Shown here: one piece after another, positions 43,048 through 52,159 of the stretch
How positions within the stretch are numbered: the stretch's first letter is position 1
How the letters are laid out: each line of letters begins with the position of its first letter
Assembly: GCA_910580195.1 (NCBI GenBank)
Contig: CAJTWA010000010.1
Span: 1-64,000, forward strand
Direction of reading: 5' to 3'
Length of the DNA stretch: 64,000 nt
From: an uncultured Lachnospiraceae bacterium
GTDB taxonomy: Bacteria; Bacillota; Clostridia; Lachnospirales; Lachnospiraceae
Notes under the pieces: model-generated
Seen by the model: the letters and a program-made list of their open reading frames with translations, nothing else
Databases searched by the model: none
Told to the model about the DNA's origin: nothing
Position numbers and translations under genes: made by a program

Positions 43048-43830
43048 TTACTGGGCGCCTTGCCCTGCCCGCGCCTGTTCCCAATGCTCATAGGGGAGCA
43101 TATGGTACATTTTCCGTATGGTGCCGCGCTGGCTTTGGTATAGTTTTGCGATTTCGCGTTTTTGGTTATAAATGGATTTTTCCATTTCTGGGAGGCTATA
43201 TGGGATTCTGTCGTTTGTGTAATATTTCCCGAACCAATAAAGGCTTGCTTTGCAGCCCGTGCGCTGGTATTCCTTTGCCACAGCCTCATGGGCAAACTTG
43301 TGGTGCTGGTGGCCGTATTCCCCATCGGCGTTATGGCTTGCCACGGTGTCCCAGTCCTTGTAGGTTAAGATTGCGGCTATGTCGGATTCTATGTTTTCCT
43401 GCCAAAGTTTCAGGTCTGCCCGCCATTTCCAGATTTTATCAGGGTAGGACAGGATCAGGCCCTTGCAGCCAGCGGCAGAAACTACCTGTTCAAATTCCGC
43501 CCGCCTTACGGCGTCGTCCCCGCGGGTCAGGCATACCACCAGATAGCCGCCTTCCAGCAGGTGTTTCCCGCCCCAAAGCAGTTCATCATCCGGGTGGGCA
43601 ACTACCATTAAATTGGGGCAGTCCCCTAGCTGCAAATCATCCAAATCCTCGGCTGTAACGCTGGGCAGGTTCCAGTATGGCAAAATGGAAATCCCTGCAA
43701 CAAGGAAAGGCAGGAGGGCTGCCGCACCAAAAATGCCCGCAAGGATGATCCATTTTTTGCGTTTGCCGGGCTGCCATCCTTTCTTTTCCCTATATTTGCC
43801 GGATTTCCATTCCCTATACTTTAAAAACAT
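43048..43830 (-). CDS. PIG-L family deacetylase, membrane anchored
   Basis: This 260-residue protein has an N-terminal membrane segment (IILAGIFGAAALLPFLVAGIS) and a LmbE/PIG-L domain with the zinc and catalytic motif VVAHPDDELLWGG, plus a later SHNADGEYGHQHH block. Members deacetylate N-acetyl-sugars or related amides. The membrane anchor suggests action on an envelope glycan or glycolipid. GAGGTGG precedes the ATG. Confidence 0.9.
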   Translation of the reverse strand: MFLKYREWKSGKYREKKGWQPGKRKKWIILAGIFGAAALLPFLVAGISILPYWNLPSVTAEDLDDLQLGDCPNLMVVAHPDDELLWGGKHLLEGGYLVVCLTRGDDAVRRAEFEQVVSAAGCKGLILSYPDKIWKWRADLKLWQENIESDIAAILTYKDWDTVASHNADGEYGHQHHKFAHEAVAKEYQRTGCKASLYWFGKYYTNDRIPYSLPEMEKSIYNQKREIAKLYQSQRGTIRKMYHMLPYEHWEQARAGQGAQ

Positions 43831-43890
43831 ATGCCACCTCTGAAATCCCCCTCAAAGCCCCGTAATATTTCTTCTGTTTCCATATGCGAA

Positions 43891-44105
43891 TCCTGCATAT
43901 CTTGTCTGCTGCGCCCAAGATTTCCTTTCGCCTATCCCGCACATCTTGCTCGCTGCGCCCAAGATTTCCTTTCGCCTATCCCGCACATCTTGCCTGCTGC
44001 GCCCAAGATTTCCTTTCGCTTATCCCGCACATCTTGCTCGCTGCGCCCAAGATTTCCTTTAGCCTATCCCGCACATCTTATCCACAGCGTCCAAAATTTC
44101 CCGCA
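43891..44105 (-). repeat. 44-bp tandem repeat from the 3' end of a gene, about 4.5 copies
   Basis: Units carrying CCCGCACATCTTGC, then GCGCCCAAGATTTCCTTTCG, repeat with a 44-bp period through 43900-44080. The last, most diverged unit covers the final codons (EILDAVDKMCGIG, stop) of the gene at 44059. The 44-bp period changes frame, so the copies are not translated as an extension. Confidence 0.9.
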
Positions 44106-45318
44106 CATCTTCGTGCCCGCCCGGGCGGCTTTTTACCATATTTTCAATTTCCTTCCTTGCGCCCCTTATGGTTTCAGCTTGGCCTTCCATGCCGTCCCTC
44201 AGCTTCTTGCGGCGCACAAGGAGCTCATGCTTTACTTCCACCATCTCTTTTTTGTCCAGAAGGGCCTTGGCTTGGTGGATCCAAATCCGGGCGTCGTAAA
44301 ACTGGTATTTCCGAAGCTGCCGGATTAATTTGTCATTAAAATAATCCAGTTCATCGTTGGTGCGCTGGTACTTTTCCCGTTCCTTGACTGCCTCCAGATA
44401 TTGGTCCCAGATATAGCTGAGCTCATAGCCGTTTTTGACATGGTATTTCTCGCAGGCGTAGTCGACGGCATTTGTCACGTTGACGTATTTGAACTTGACT
44501 TTATTCAGGAGGACAATAGCCCGGTTGATATTGGCCTGTGATTTTTTTATTTCCATCCCGTCATTTTCCATCCGCCAGAACATAATGCCCCCGGCAGCCC
44601 CTGCAACTAATGTAGCCGCCACAAATGGCATGATAATGTCAAATTTCAATGCTATCCCAAGTATTACAATTAGGAGGACAGCCAATGCGTACACGCTGAA
44701 TAGGATAAACAATGATCTGCGCAGCAGCCTTTCTTCGTTTACCAAGGATTCTTGGTAATAGCGCCACTCCTCCCGTTCCCCTTCTAGGTACTGCATATCC
44801 CGCTTGACGGTTGTCTGGTAGGACTCGTTGCTTTGGAGCCTGCGGATGATTTCTGGCATTTCGTCCTCAAGCTGCTCCATCTGGGCGAACTGGGCATCGG
44901 AAATGGTCTTAGACTTATTCAGGTATGCGTCCCGGGCATCATTTAGGTTTACCACGTTCTGGGCGGTGTCCTGAATTTTTTTCATTTCTGTTTCCGGCAG
45001 GTTTTCAAGTTTCTGGATGTCGGTTAAGTAGTCCGTGACGATTTTGTATTCCTGCTTGGTTTCCTCTAGGTTCTTGGCTGCGGCCATAATCTGCTCACAG
45101 TACTCTGCGGAAAGGCTTTTCTTTTGCCCGCCCTGCCCTGCTGCCTGTGCCGGGGGCTGGTTTTGGGGATGGCCTTGCCCATCGCCTTGGGCCTGTGCGG
45201 CTTTCTGCCTTTTTTTAGCCTTAATCTCCCGTTCCCTCGACCTTGCATCTATCTCTTCGCCGAACTCTAAGATTTCCTCTACATATTTTGGTTTTTTCTT
45301 CCTTCTGAACAATCCCAT
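44059..45318 (-). CDS. Membrane coiled-coil protein, last gene of the DUF5717/DUF5716 operon
   Basis: This 419-residue protein has a basic N-terminus (MGLFRRKKKPKY), a Gln/Gly/Pro-rich linker (about 45-65), coiled-coil helices (about 70-200), two adjacent membrane segments (about 205-250, LFILFSVYALAVLLIVILGI and MPFVAATLVAGAAGGIMFW) and more coiled coil to the end. I do not recognise a named family. AGGAAAAGTGAG precedes the ATG. It lies 31 bp after the helical-repeat gene, and all four genes share direction. It could tether the complex to the membrane. Confidence 0.8.
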   Translation of the reverse strand: MGLFRRKKKPKYVEEILEFGEEIDARSREREIKAKKRQKAAQAQGDGQGHPQNQPPAQAAGQGGQKKSLSAEYCEQIMAAAKNLEETKQEYKIVTDYLTDIQKLENLPETEMKKIQDTAQNVVNLNDARDAYLNKSKTISDAQFAQMEQLEDEMPEIIRRLQSNESYQTTVKRDMQYLEGEREEWRYYQESLVNEERLLRRSLFILFSVYALAVLLIVILGIALKFDIIMPFVAATLVAGAAGGIMFWRMENDGMEIKKSQANINRAIVLLNKVKFKYVNVTNAVDYACEKYHVKNGYELSYIWDQYLEAVKEREKYQRTNDELDYFNDKLIRQLRKYQFYDARIWIHQAKALLDKKEMVEVKHELLVRRKKLRDGMEGQAETIRGARKEIENMVKSRPGGHEDVREILDAVDKMCGIG

Positions 45319-45349
45319 TTTTACTCACTTTTCCTGTATTCTTTCTATC

Positions 45350-46102
45350 CTACTCGCTTTTGCGGTATGCCGCCCGAAGCTCCTGCAAGGTGTCCTCCAG
45401 CATGCGTTCATAGCCGCTTCTGTCCCCGGACTGTTTGCGCAGTTCCAGTTCCCGCCGGGCTGCTGCCAGCCTGCCCGGCGCAGTGCGTACCGTCCGCCCA
45501 TCGTTGCTGGCAAGGGCTAACAGGTGCGATTCCCGGCTCACCTCTTCCTGGCTGGTTTCATAGGCTTTGCCATAACATTCTGCCGCCTGCGCAAACAGCA
45601 TCTGGCGGGCGTAGGCAGTGCCCATATTGTGCCAGATGCGCCCGATAATGATTCCATCGCCGCCCTCCTGCCCGGCGTGCGCGATGGCTTTGCGGTATTC
45701 AAAAATAGCGTCCCTGTATTTTTCAGCCTTTAAAAGACGGTCCCCCCGTAATTTTTCCCGGTCTAAGGGGGTTTTATCCTCCATGTGCTTTGCTGTCATC
45801 AAGGCGCTTTCCAATTCCCCGGAGCTGTAATAGCCCCCAGCTTTAAGAATCTGCTCCATGCACCAGCAGCCGCTGCGTTCCTGTTCTATGCCTTGGCGCA
45901 GGGACTCGGCAAGGCTAGAAAGCCCGATTTCCTCTTCCAGCCACTGGCACAGCTTTTCATTGAAAAAACTTTCCTCCAGCACCCCAGTGTTCTGGTATAA
46001 ATAATAGCACAATTCTTCAAAAGAATACAAACGCCTCCCTTCTTCTTCCAATAAGAACGGATGCTTTGCAATCTCTTCCTCACATAACCATATCCTGCCC
46101 AT
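45350..46102 (-). CDS. Helical-repeat (TPR-like) protein
   Basis: This 250-residue soluble, mostly helical protein has TPR-like pairs in its C-terminal two-thirds (LKAEKYRDAIFEYRKAIAHA, IIGRIWHNMGTAYARQMLFA, QAAECYGKAYETSQEE). The N-terminal part (LCEEEIAKHPFLLEEEGRRL, SFEELCYYLYQNTGVLEE) has no clear match. GAGAGG lies before the ATG. It is the third gene of the operon and would suit a protein-protein adaptor between the ATPase and the coiled-coil protein. Confidence 0.8.
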   Translation of the reverse strand: MGRIWLCEEEIAKHPFLLEEEGRRLYSFEELCYYLYQNTGVLEESFFNEKLCQWLEEEIGLSSLAESLRQGIEQERSGCWCMEQILKAGGYYSSGELESALMTAKHMEDKTPLDREKLRGDRLLKAEKYRDAIFEYRKAIAHAGQEGGDGIIIGRIWHNMGTAYARQMLFAQAAECYGKAYETSQEEVSRESHLLALASNDGRTVRTAPGRLAAARRELELRKQSGDRSGYERMLEDTLQELRAAYRKSE

Positions 46103-46140
46103 GGCCTGTTCCTCTCTTCTGCCTGTAACTTTCCCCTTAC

Positions 46141-47379
46141 CTACCCTACCTCATACTCCCATTCCCTGCCGCTGCCCGCTAAAATGTCCCCCCAGCCGAT
46201 ATCCTGCACATTTAAAAGGATCCTGCCTTCTTCCCCTGCATAGAGGGAAAGGAGCAGCCGGCACCGCCCGGTTTCCTCCATGGGCAAATCCGGCAGCTCC
46301 AAACTTTCGATTTTGGCCTCCCGGCTCCCCGGCTTCTGGAGCCAGAGTTCCAGCGCAGGCTCCCCTTCCAGCAGGATCCTAATCCGACGGCCAATCTGGT
46401 GGCGGTTGCAGCCCGCCTCCAGCAAAGGGTAGAAATATGTTTTATCCCCTTTGGACACTTTGATTAATATGTGCTCCTGCACCTTGTATTCGCAAAAATA
46501 GACGGTTTCCGCCTGTTCCTGATGGACGGCAAGCATCCCGGCATAGCAGGCCCCCTTGGTGTAAAGGTTCTTCCCTTGGAACGCCCGCCTGCCCCGGCAG
46601 ATAACTTGCAGGGATTCCTTCATCCAATTCCCCTCAAACCCGCTCCCAATCAAATACACGGAGGACACAATCCGGCCGGACATGGCGTCCTGCGCCATCC
46701 GGGAAAAGGCAATGTCCCAGTCCTTCACATTTTCCGGCAGTTTCCCTAGGCAGATCTCATCCACTTCTGCAATCTTCGGCTTAGTCCGCTTGTTGCATAC
46801 AAGCTGCTTCATCCAGATTTCCTCCCCATTGCAGGAAAACAGCATGGAATCATACTGCCACAGCTCCGGTTCTTGGCACACGGCATAGGCATAAAAACTT
46901 TCCCGGTGGTCCTGGATGATGACCTGATCTTTGGAAAACCCAAGTTTCCCTGACATTTCCCACAGCAGGGCCACCATCCCGTCCGTAACCTCTTCCATGG
47001 AAAACACGCATTTTTCCACAGCTTCGGCACCCTGCGGCGGCAGCGCCATGCGGAACACTTTCCGAAGGAACACAAGGAGCAAATCCCCTGCTTGGTATTC
47101 CCGGTCTAACAGCACGGTTTCCCCCCGCAGGGCCTTTTCCAGCAGGTAATCCACATAAGCCCCTTCCCCTTCTTCTGCAACCCGGCTGGCTTCTTCCCCG
47201 AAGCACCATTTCCCGGTGGCTTTCCGCTTGCAGATTGCCGTAGGGATTTGGTACAGCTCTGTGCCCATAATGGTGCTTATGGTTTCCGGCTCAGGCAAAT
47301 TCCGGTGGTAGCGGCTAATCAATGTGTACTGGTTGCCCAATTCCACCCCAATATACCACTCATCTCCTTCTGGCCTCAT
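46141..47379 (-). CDS. DUF5716 protein, Hsp70/actin-like ATPase fold
   Basis: This 412-residue protein begins YIGVELGNQYTLISRY, which resembles the phosphate-1 loop of Hsp70 and actin-like ATPases. Later it has VYLIGSGFEGNWMKESLQVI followed by FQGKNLYTKGACYAGML, resembling the adenosine loop and end of an Hsp70 ATPase domain. The C-terminal ~100 residues are beta-rich. The name DUF5716 comes from memory of the Lachnospiraceae family; ATP binding is inferred. AGGTGAG precedes the ATG. It follows the DUF5717 gene by 29 bp. Confidence 0.83.
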   Translation of the reverse strand: MRPEGDEWYIGVELGNQYTLISRYHRNLPEPETISTIMGTELYQIPTAICKRKATGKWCFGEEASRVAEEGEGAYVDYLLEKALRGETVLLDREYQAGDLLLVFLRKVFRMALPPQGAEAVEKCVFSMEEVTDGMVALLWEMSGKLGFSKDQVIIQDHRESFYAYAVCQEPELWQYDSMLFSCNGEEIWMKQLVCNKRTKPKIAEVDEICLGKLPENVKDWDIAFSRMAQDAMSGRIVSSVYLIGSGFEGNWMKESLQVICRGRRAFQGKNLYTKGACYAGMLAVHQEQAETVYFCEYKVQEHILIKVSKGDKTYFYPLLEAGCNRHQIGRRIRILLEGEPALELWLQKPGSREAKIESLELPDLPMEETGRCRLLLSLYAGEEGRILLNVQDIGWGDILAGSGREWEYEVG

Positions 47380-47408
47380 TCACTCACCTGCCTTTCTGTC
47401 TTTTATTT

Positions 47409-50400
47409 TCACAGCACCGTAAATTCCTCATTTACCATCCCATCCAATACCCCATAAGTATCCAGCCGTTCCAGCAGCGTTGCTTCGTCCTTCATCTGCC
47501 AGCTTACCATCATGTCGTTGAGCAAATCGTACCGGCTGCCTTCCGCATGGGTGCAGAGTTCTTGGTTCTGGAGCTGGCCGCTCTCTGTCACCAGCCATTC
47601 CCCGTCCTTTTCCTCTTTGATGTAATAGGGGATTTTTTCCCCATAAAAAATCAGGAATTCCTTCACATAAATCCCGGCGTACATTTCATTCATCTGCATT
47701 TCCACATAATCCTCGCTCCCTATGGGGAGGAAGGTGACAGTTACTTTCCGCTCCCGCTGGGTGCGGTACTCCAAAAATACCCTGTCGTGGTACATGTATT
47801 TCCCGGCAAAATGCTCCGGCAGCGACCGGTAAAACCCAAAATACCTCCCCCGCTGGGTAAACCCTGCCAGCAGCGCATCCGCACATTCCAATTCTTCTTC
47901 CGAAAGCTCCCGGCCCGAAGCGCACCATTTCAAAAACCCAAGCCGGCACACCTCGTTCAGTTCCTGCTGGCCCCTTTGCATCTTAAAAATCTTCTGGAAC
48001 ACATAATCCGCCACGACGGCATCTTTTGCAAGGAACTGGTGGGACATCCACGTAAGGTAGGAAAGCACCACAATTTCCCGCCCCATATTTTCCCCATAGC
48101 TTTCAAAAATCTGCGCGATAGCCTGCGAAAAATCTTCGGTGTACAAAAATTGCACAAGGCAGCGTTCCTCCAAGCCATACGTATCTAAGTCAAACTCCCG
48201 GGCGGCATGCCACAGCTTTGCCATTTCCCCCATGTTCCCGTAAAAATGCTTACACATGTAATTCAGGATCTGCTCGTTGTATTTGCCCCGCAAAAATACG
48301 CTCCGGCACAGCCCAAGCAAAAATTCATCCGGCCCGTCGTCCGCTTCTAAGTCCTCCATCCGGTGGCAGATGACGTATACCAGCTTCGGGGCAGAAATAC
48401 ATTCGCTGCCATAGGAAAGCAGCAGTTCATAAGCGCGCTTGTAGTGGCGCCTTGCAACCAGAAGCTCCATAATCCGCTCCCTTGCCCGCTTCTGCATCCC
48501 TTCAAAGGAAACCGACAGCAGGAATTCGTCCAAAGCGTCCCCGGTGTAATTGTAATAGTAATAGGCAATCATCTGGGGGCGCAGCTCTTCCCGGTAGGCT
48601 TCGCTGATAATGTCCGATCCCATCACCATCTGAAGGTAAGGCAGGTCTTTTGCCTCAAAGGTCTGCCAGATTTTTTTCCGGTCAAAATATTTCAGAAGGT
48701 ACGGCATCTTTTCTTTCGCGCAGGAAATCCCTTTTTCCAAAAATTTTTCGCTGTCCAGCATGGGGAACACCTCAAGCCCCTCTTTGGGCAGGAACCGGTT
48801 CCCCCGGGAATCCTCCAGCAAAATCTGGTATGTGCTGCTATAGAGGCTTACGAAGCCTACCCCATGGCTTAGGGGGTACGTCTTCTCCCGCTTTAAGGGC
48901 TGCTGGCGCACCACAAGCCGCAGCGCGCCGGCATCCTTGCAGGTGACTTTGTAGGTAAACAGGATTTTTGCCAAAGGCTTGGACAGCTCCTCCGTCATCA
49001 TTTCCGGCTTTAAGATTTCCTGATAAACCGCCGCAATGTCCTCGTCAATCCGCCCCGCCTTTACCTGTTTTAAGGCAAATTCCTCCATATTTTTCTGGAA
49101 ATGCGAAAAATTGGCCTTCCATGAAGATTTGTGCTTGATGATGGAACGGTAAAGCTTGGCCTGCGGCCGGTAAGGCAGGCTGCAGTTATACTGGAAATAG
49201 ACCACCACGGACTTGGGGATCCGCTCTAGCTGCTTTTTCCCAGCAGACATCATCCATGCCTCGTAAATCCCGGCAATCCGCAGCTTTTCCCGGATGCCCC
49301 TGTGGTACCAGCCCCAGTAATGCTCCCCATAGCAGTTCCATTTCAGGCAATAGCTGCAAAGGGCCTGCAGCATTTCTTTTTCCGGGAATACCTCGTAGCA
49401 CTCGCAGAGGATTTGGTACCAGATGGGATGGAACTCCAAAATTTCCGGCGCAAGGCGGCAGACCTGTTCGGCAATGCCCCGGGTGATGGCTTGGTGTTTT
49501 GCGGCCCAATGGAGGGCTTTCCGCCCAAACTCGTCTGGCTGGTAGAGCAAAAACGGCTCCTTTGCCAGAATCCGGTAAGCCTCTAAATAGAGCACCGAAC
49601 TCTCCCCTGCGGATTTTATCTGCCGGGCAATCACTTCCAGTTTCCTGCCCTTGCTGTAATTGAGCTCTTCGTCCAGAAACAGCAGTATCCACAGGAGCAG
49701 GTTGTTTTCCTTGTTCTTATGGTAAATTTTCCTGATTTTCCCCGTCAGCTTATTGACATAGACGGGCTCCGGCTCCCGGAGGCCGCACAGGTACAGGTAA
49801 TAGGCATACAGGGGGGATTCCTTGTCCACCTTGTGCCTTGGGAACGCATCCAGCGCCCATTCCCCTTCCTGCTGCTGTTTGTTTACCAAGAAGGCCTGCG
49901 CCTTTGCCAGAAGGTACCAGTGGTTGTCCGGCTCTAAGGCAGACAGCTCTTCTAATTTTTTCACGGTAAATTTCGCCCAGGCCCCTGTCACCATTTTTTT
50001 CAGGCCTAAATTGATGTAAGCCTTCATCAGTTCCGCCTGTTTCTTCTTCACGGCGTAGGAAGGCTGCTTCCGGGTGCTTCCTTGGGTAATGCAGATTTCC
50101 ACGGCTGCCGTCTGGAAGGGGGTCTTTAAGGTGAGCCTGCCGAAATTCTTCCCTGCGTGGAGGGCGTCTGGGAACACAAGGTATTCCGCCAGCGCACGCC
50201 CCCCTACAAAGTCGCTGGAGGTTATGTTCTTTTTCATGGGCTCCATCCAGGCTGCATCGCTGGTAACTTCAATGGAAAGGTAGCCCCACTCGTCTTTCCT
50301 TAAGGCGACGTACTGCTTCTCCTGCTCGGTGACATTGGAAAATTCCCGTTTCGCTTCTTCGATGCGGAACGCAGGCCTCTTTTTCTTCCTTACAGCAATC

Positions 50401-50945
50401 AAAAATTCTTCCACCTGCGCCATAGTGCAGGGCTTTCTTTTGAGCATCTGGTAAATGAGCTGCTCCTGCGCCTCCTGCGGCTTAAAAATATGCTCAAACT
50501 CCGGCTGCCCAAATATTTTCACGGCCTCTTCATAAGAATTCCGGGCTAAATTGGCAAAGCCAAAAATACTCTTTATTTTCCCAGCGGAACTCTCGGGGTA
50601 ACTCCTTGTGACGGACACGGAAAATGGGAGGTCATATTCCCCTTGGCTGCTGACGATATGGAGGCTGCCGCTTTGTACGTCCCCTTCTGTCAGCCCTTCG
50701 CTGTGGAATTCAAATTTCTGGGTGATTTTATTCCCTTGGAACTTGGGATCCGGACACTCCATCCTTGGGCTGGAGGAACAGACGATGCCGTTGATGGGCA
50801 TGTCGCTTACGCTCTCTATGGTAAATTCCCCTTTGTACCCAATCCCTTCCACTACTTCAAATTCCAGCTTTTCCGGGGAAAGATGGAGTATGGAGGAATC
50901 GCTGATGCAGATTCCCGCTGCCAGTTCTTCTAATTTCTTCTGCAA
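47409..50945 (-). CDS. DUF5717 protein, very large helical-repeat protein
   Basis: This protein has about 1178 residues. The N-terminal ~300 residues look like beta-sandwich units (HLSPEKLEFEVVEGIGYKGE, SGSLHIVSSQGEYDLPFSVS). A long alpha-helical repeat region follows (about 350-1050), with a beta-rich C-terminal domain (FLEYRTQRERKVTVTFLPIG) matching the DUF5717 C-terminal type. The start is inferred as TTG at 50945: the promoter at 51010-51038 should start transcription near 51003, which excludes the ATGs at 51029 and 51011, and AGGTGAGG lies just before this TTG. It is the first gene of a four-gene operon. No signal peptide is seen. Confidence 0.83.
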   Translation of the reverse strand: MQKKLEELAAGICISDSSILHLSPEKLEFEVVEGIGYKGEFTIESVSDMPINGIVCSSSPRMECPDPKFQGNKITQKFEFHSEGLTEGDVQSGSLHIVSSQGEYDLPFSVSVTRSYPESSAGKIKSIFGFANLARNSYEEAVKIFGQPEFEHIFKPQEAQEQLIYQMLKRKPCTMAQVEEFLIAVRKKKRPAFRIEEAKREFSNVTEQEKQYVALRKDEWGYLSIEVTSDAAWMEPMKKNITSSDFVGGRALAEYLVFPDALHAGKNFGRLTLKTPFQTAAVEICITQGSTRKQPSYAVKKKQAELMKAYINLGLKKMVTGAWAKFTVKKLEELSALEPDNHWYLLAKAQAFLVNKQQQEGEWALDAFPRHKVDKESPLYAYYLYLCGLREPEPVYVNKLTGKIRKIYHKNKENNLLLWILLFLDEELNYSKGRKLEVIARQIKSAGESSVLYLEAYRILAKEPFLLYQPDEFGRKALHWAAKHQAITRGIAEQVCRLAPEILEFHPIWYQILCECYEVFPEKEMLQALCSYCLKWNCYGEHYWGWYHRGIREKLRIAGIYEAWMMSAGKKQLERIPKSVVVYFQYNCSLPYRPQAKLYRSIIKHKSSWKANFSHFQKNMEEFALKQVKAGRIDEDIAAVYQEILKPEMMTEELSKPLAKILFTYKVTCKDAGALRLVVRQQPLKREKTYPLSHGVGFVSLYSSTYQILLEDSRGNRFLPKEGLEVFPMLDSEKFLEKGISCAKEKMPYLLKYFDRKKIWQTFEAKDLPYLQMVMGSDIISEAYREELRPQMIAYYYYNYTGDALDEFLLSVSFEGMQKRARERIMELLVARRHYKRAYELLLSYGSECISAPKLVYVICHRMEDLEADDGPDEFLLGLCRSVFLRGKYNEQILNYMCKHFYGNMGEMAKLWHAAREFDLDTYGLEERCLVQFLYTEDFSQAIAQIFESYGENMGREIVVLSYLTWMSHQFLAKDAVVADYVFQKIFKMQRGQQELNEVCRLGFLKWCASGRELSEEELECADALLAGFTQRGRYFGFYRSLPEHFAGKYMYHDRVFLEYRTQRERKVTVTFLPIGSEDYVEMQMNEMYAGIYVKEFLIFYGEKIPYYIKEEKDGEWLVTESGQLQNQELCTHAEGSRYDLLNDMMVSWQMKDEATLLERLDTYGVLDGMVNEEFTVL

Positions 50946-50964
50946 ATCCTCACCTGCTTTATGG

Positions 50965-50992
50965 TTGCTTTTTATTCGTGATACGTTATAAT
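50965..50992 (+). promoter_or_regulatory. Sigma-A promoter of the aminotransferase gene
   Basis: TTGCTT (50965-50970) and TATAAT (50987-50992) are separated by 16 bp. It overlaps the transcribed leader of the divergent DUF5717 operon, so the two promoters face each other across about 20 bp. Confidence 0.6.
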
Positions 50993-51009
50993 AAAAGTCA
51001 GTTCTATTC

Positions 51010-51038
51010 ATTATAAACCATTCAAACATTTGTGTAAA
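51010..51038 (-). promoter_or_regulatory. Sigma-A promoter of the DUF5717 operon
   Basis: On the minus strand TTTACA (51033-51038) and TATAAT (51010-51015) are separated by 17 bp. The predicted start point leaves a leader of about 58 bases before the TTG codon at 50945. Confidence 0.7.
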
Positions 51039-51056
51039 TATTTTTGGAGGAAATTT

Positions 51057-52145
51057 ATGTTACAGCACAAAGACCATTTCCATGGAAGCGACCTTGAGAA
51101 AATTGAACAGATTTACGGCATCAAAAAAGAAAATATCGTAAGCTTCAGCGCAAACGTGAACCCCCTTGGCATTTCGCCCTTGCTCCGGGAAACGCTGGCT
51201 GCCCATATCGACGCCATCAGCACTTACCCAGACCGGGAATACCTTTCCCTGCGCAAATGCATTGGGGAGTATGTGGGCGCGGATTTTGAAAATATTATTA
51301 TGGGGAACGGATCTACGGAACTGATTTCCCTGTTTATCCAGCTGCAGCGCCCGAAAAAGGCTTTGATTATCGGCCCTACGTACTCTGAATATGAGCGGGA
51401 AATTGCGCTGGGGGGCGGCGCCTGCCTGTATTACCCCCTGAAAGAGGAGCAGGATTTCGTGCTGGATGAAAAGCATTTTACGGGGCAGCTCCACGAGGGG
51501 ATTGACCTTCTGGTAATCTGCAACCCCAACAACCCTACTTCCGGGGCGGTTACAAGGAGGACGATGCGCCATATCCTTGATGTGTGCAAGCAGAATGATA
51601 TTTTTGTGATGGTGGATGAAACGTATGTGGAATTTGCGGACAATTACGGGGAGATTACTTCGGTGCCGCTGACGGGGTATTACAATAATATTGTGATTTT
51701 GCGGGGGACTTCGAAATTTTTTGCGGCGCCGGGGCTTCGGCTTGGGTATGCGGTTACGGGGAACCGGGATTTGGTGAAGGCAATTAATACGCGCAAGAAC
51801 CCTTGGACGATTAACTCCTTGGCTGTGGTTGCGGGGGAGATTATGTTCCGGGATACGGAGTATATTGGGAGGACGCGGGAGCTGATTTCGGGGGAGCGGG
51901 AACGGATGCACCGGATGTTTGAGAAAGATGGGCGGTTTAAGGTATATCCGCCGAGCGGGAATTTTATGCTGGTGCGGCTGCTGGGGGAAGGGATGGATTC
52001 GGGGGAGATGTTTGAGCGGGCAATCCGGGAGGGGATGATGATACGGGATTGTTCTACGTTTCCGTTTTTGGACCATAGGTATGTGAGGTTTTGCTTTATG
52101 GGGAGGGAGATGGATGACCGGTTGGCGGAGTGTTTGATGAGGTGA
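51057..52145 (+). CDS. PLP-dependent class I/II aminotransferase (HisC/CobD-like)
   Basis: This 362-residue fold-type I enzyme has NVNPLGISPLLRETL and YPDREYLSLRKCIGEY typical of HisC/CobD proteins, NPNNPTSGAVTR, VDETYVEF (PLP-pyridine Asp) and the PLP lysine in LRGTSKFFAAPGLRLGY. It could be a histidinol-phosphate aminotransferase or a threonine-phosphate decarboxylase; no histidine or cobalamin genes adjoin to decide. GGAGG precedes the ATG at 51057. The 3' third of the gene is unusually rich in G and uses GGG/GCG codons heavily. Confidence 0.9.
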   Translation: MLQHKDHFHGSDLEKIEQIYGIKKENIVSFSANVNPLGISPLLRETLAAHIDAISTYPDREYLSLRKCIGEYVGADFENIIMGNGSTELISLFIQLQRPKKALIIGPTYSEYEREIALGGGACLYYPLKEEQDFVLDEKHFTGQLHEGIDLLVICNPNNPTSGAVTRRTMRHILDVCKQNDIFVMVDETYVEFADNYGEITSVPLTGYYNNIVILRGTSKFFAAPGLRLGYAVTGNRDLVKAINTRKNPWTINSLAVVAGEIMFRDTEYIGRTRELISGERERMHRMFEKDGRFKVYPPSGNFMLVRLLGEGMDSGEMFERAIREGMMIRDCSTFPFLDHRYVRFCFMGREMDDRLAECLMR

Positions 52146-52159
52146 AGGAAAATGGGGGC

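Noticed and set aside
43891..44105. Array of 44-bp units as a possible CRISPR
   Set aside because: Units are contiguous with no unique spacers and derive from the end of a gene; no cas genes are nearby.
47322..48188. Plus-strand open frame of 288 codons
   Set aside because: It is antisense to the 3' part of the DUF5717 gene, without ribosome site or recognisable domains.
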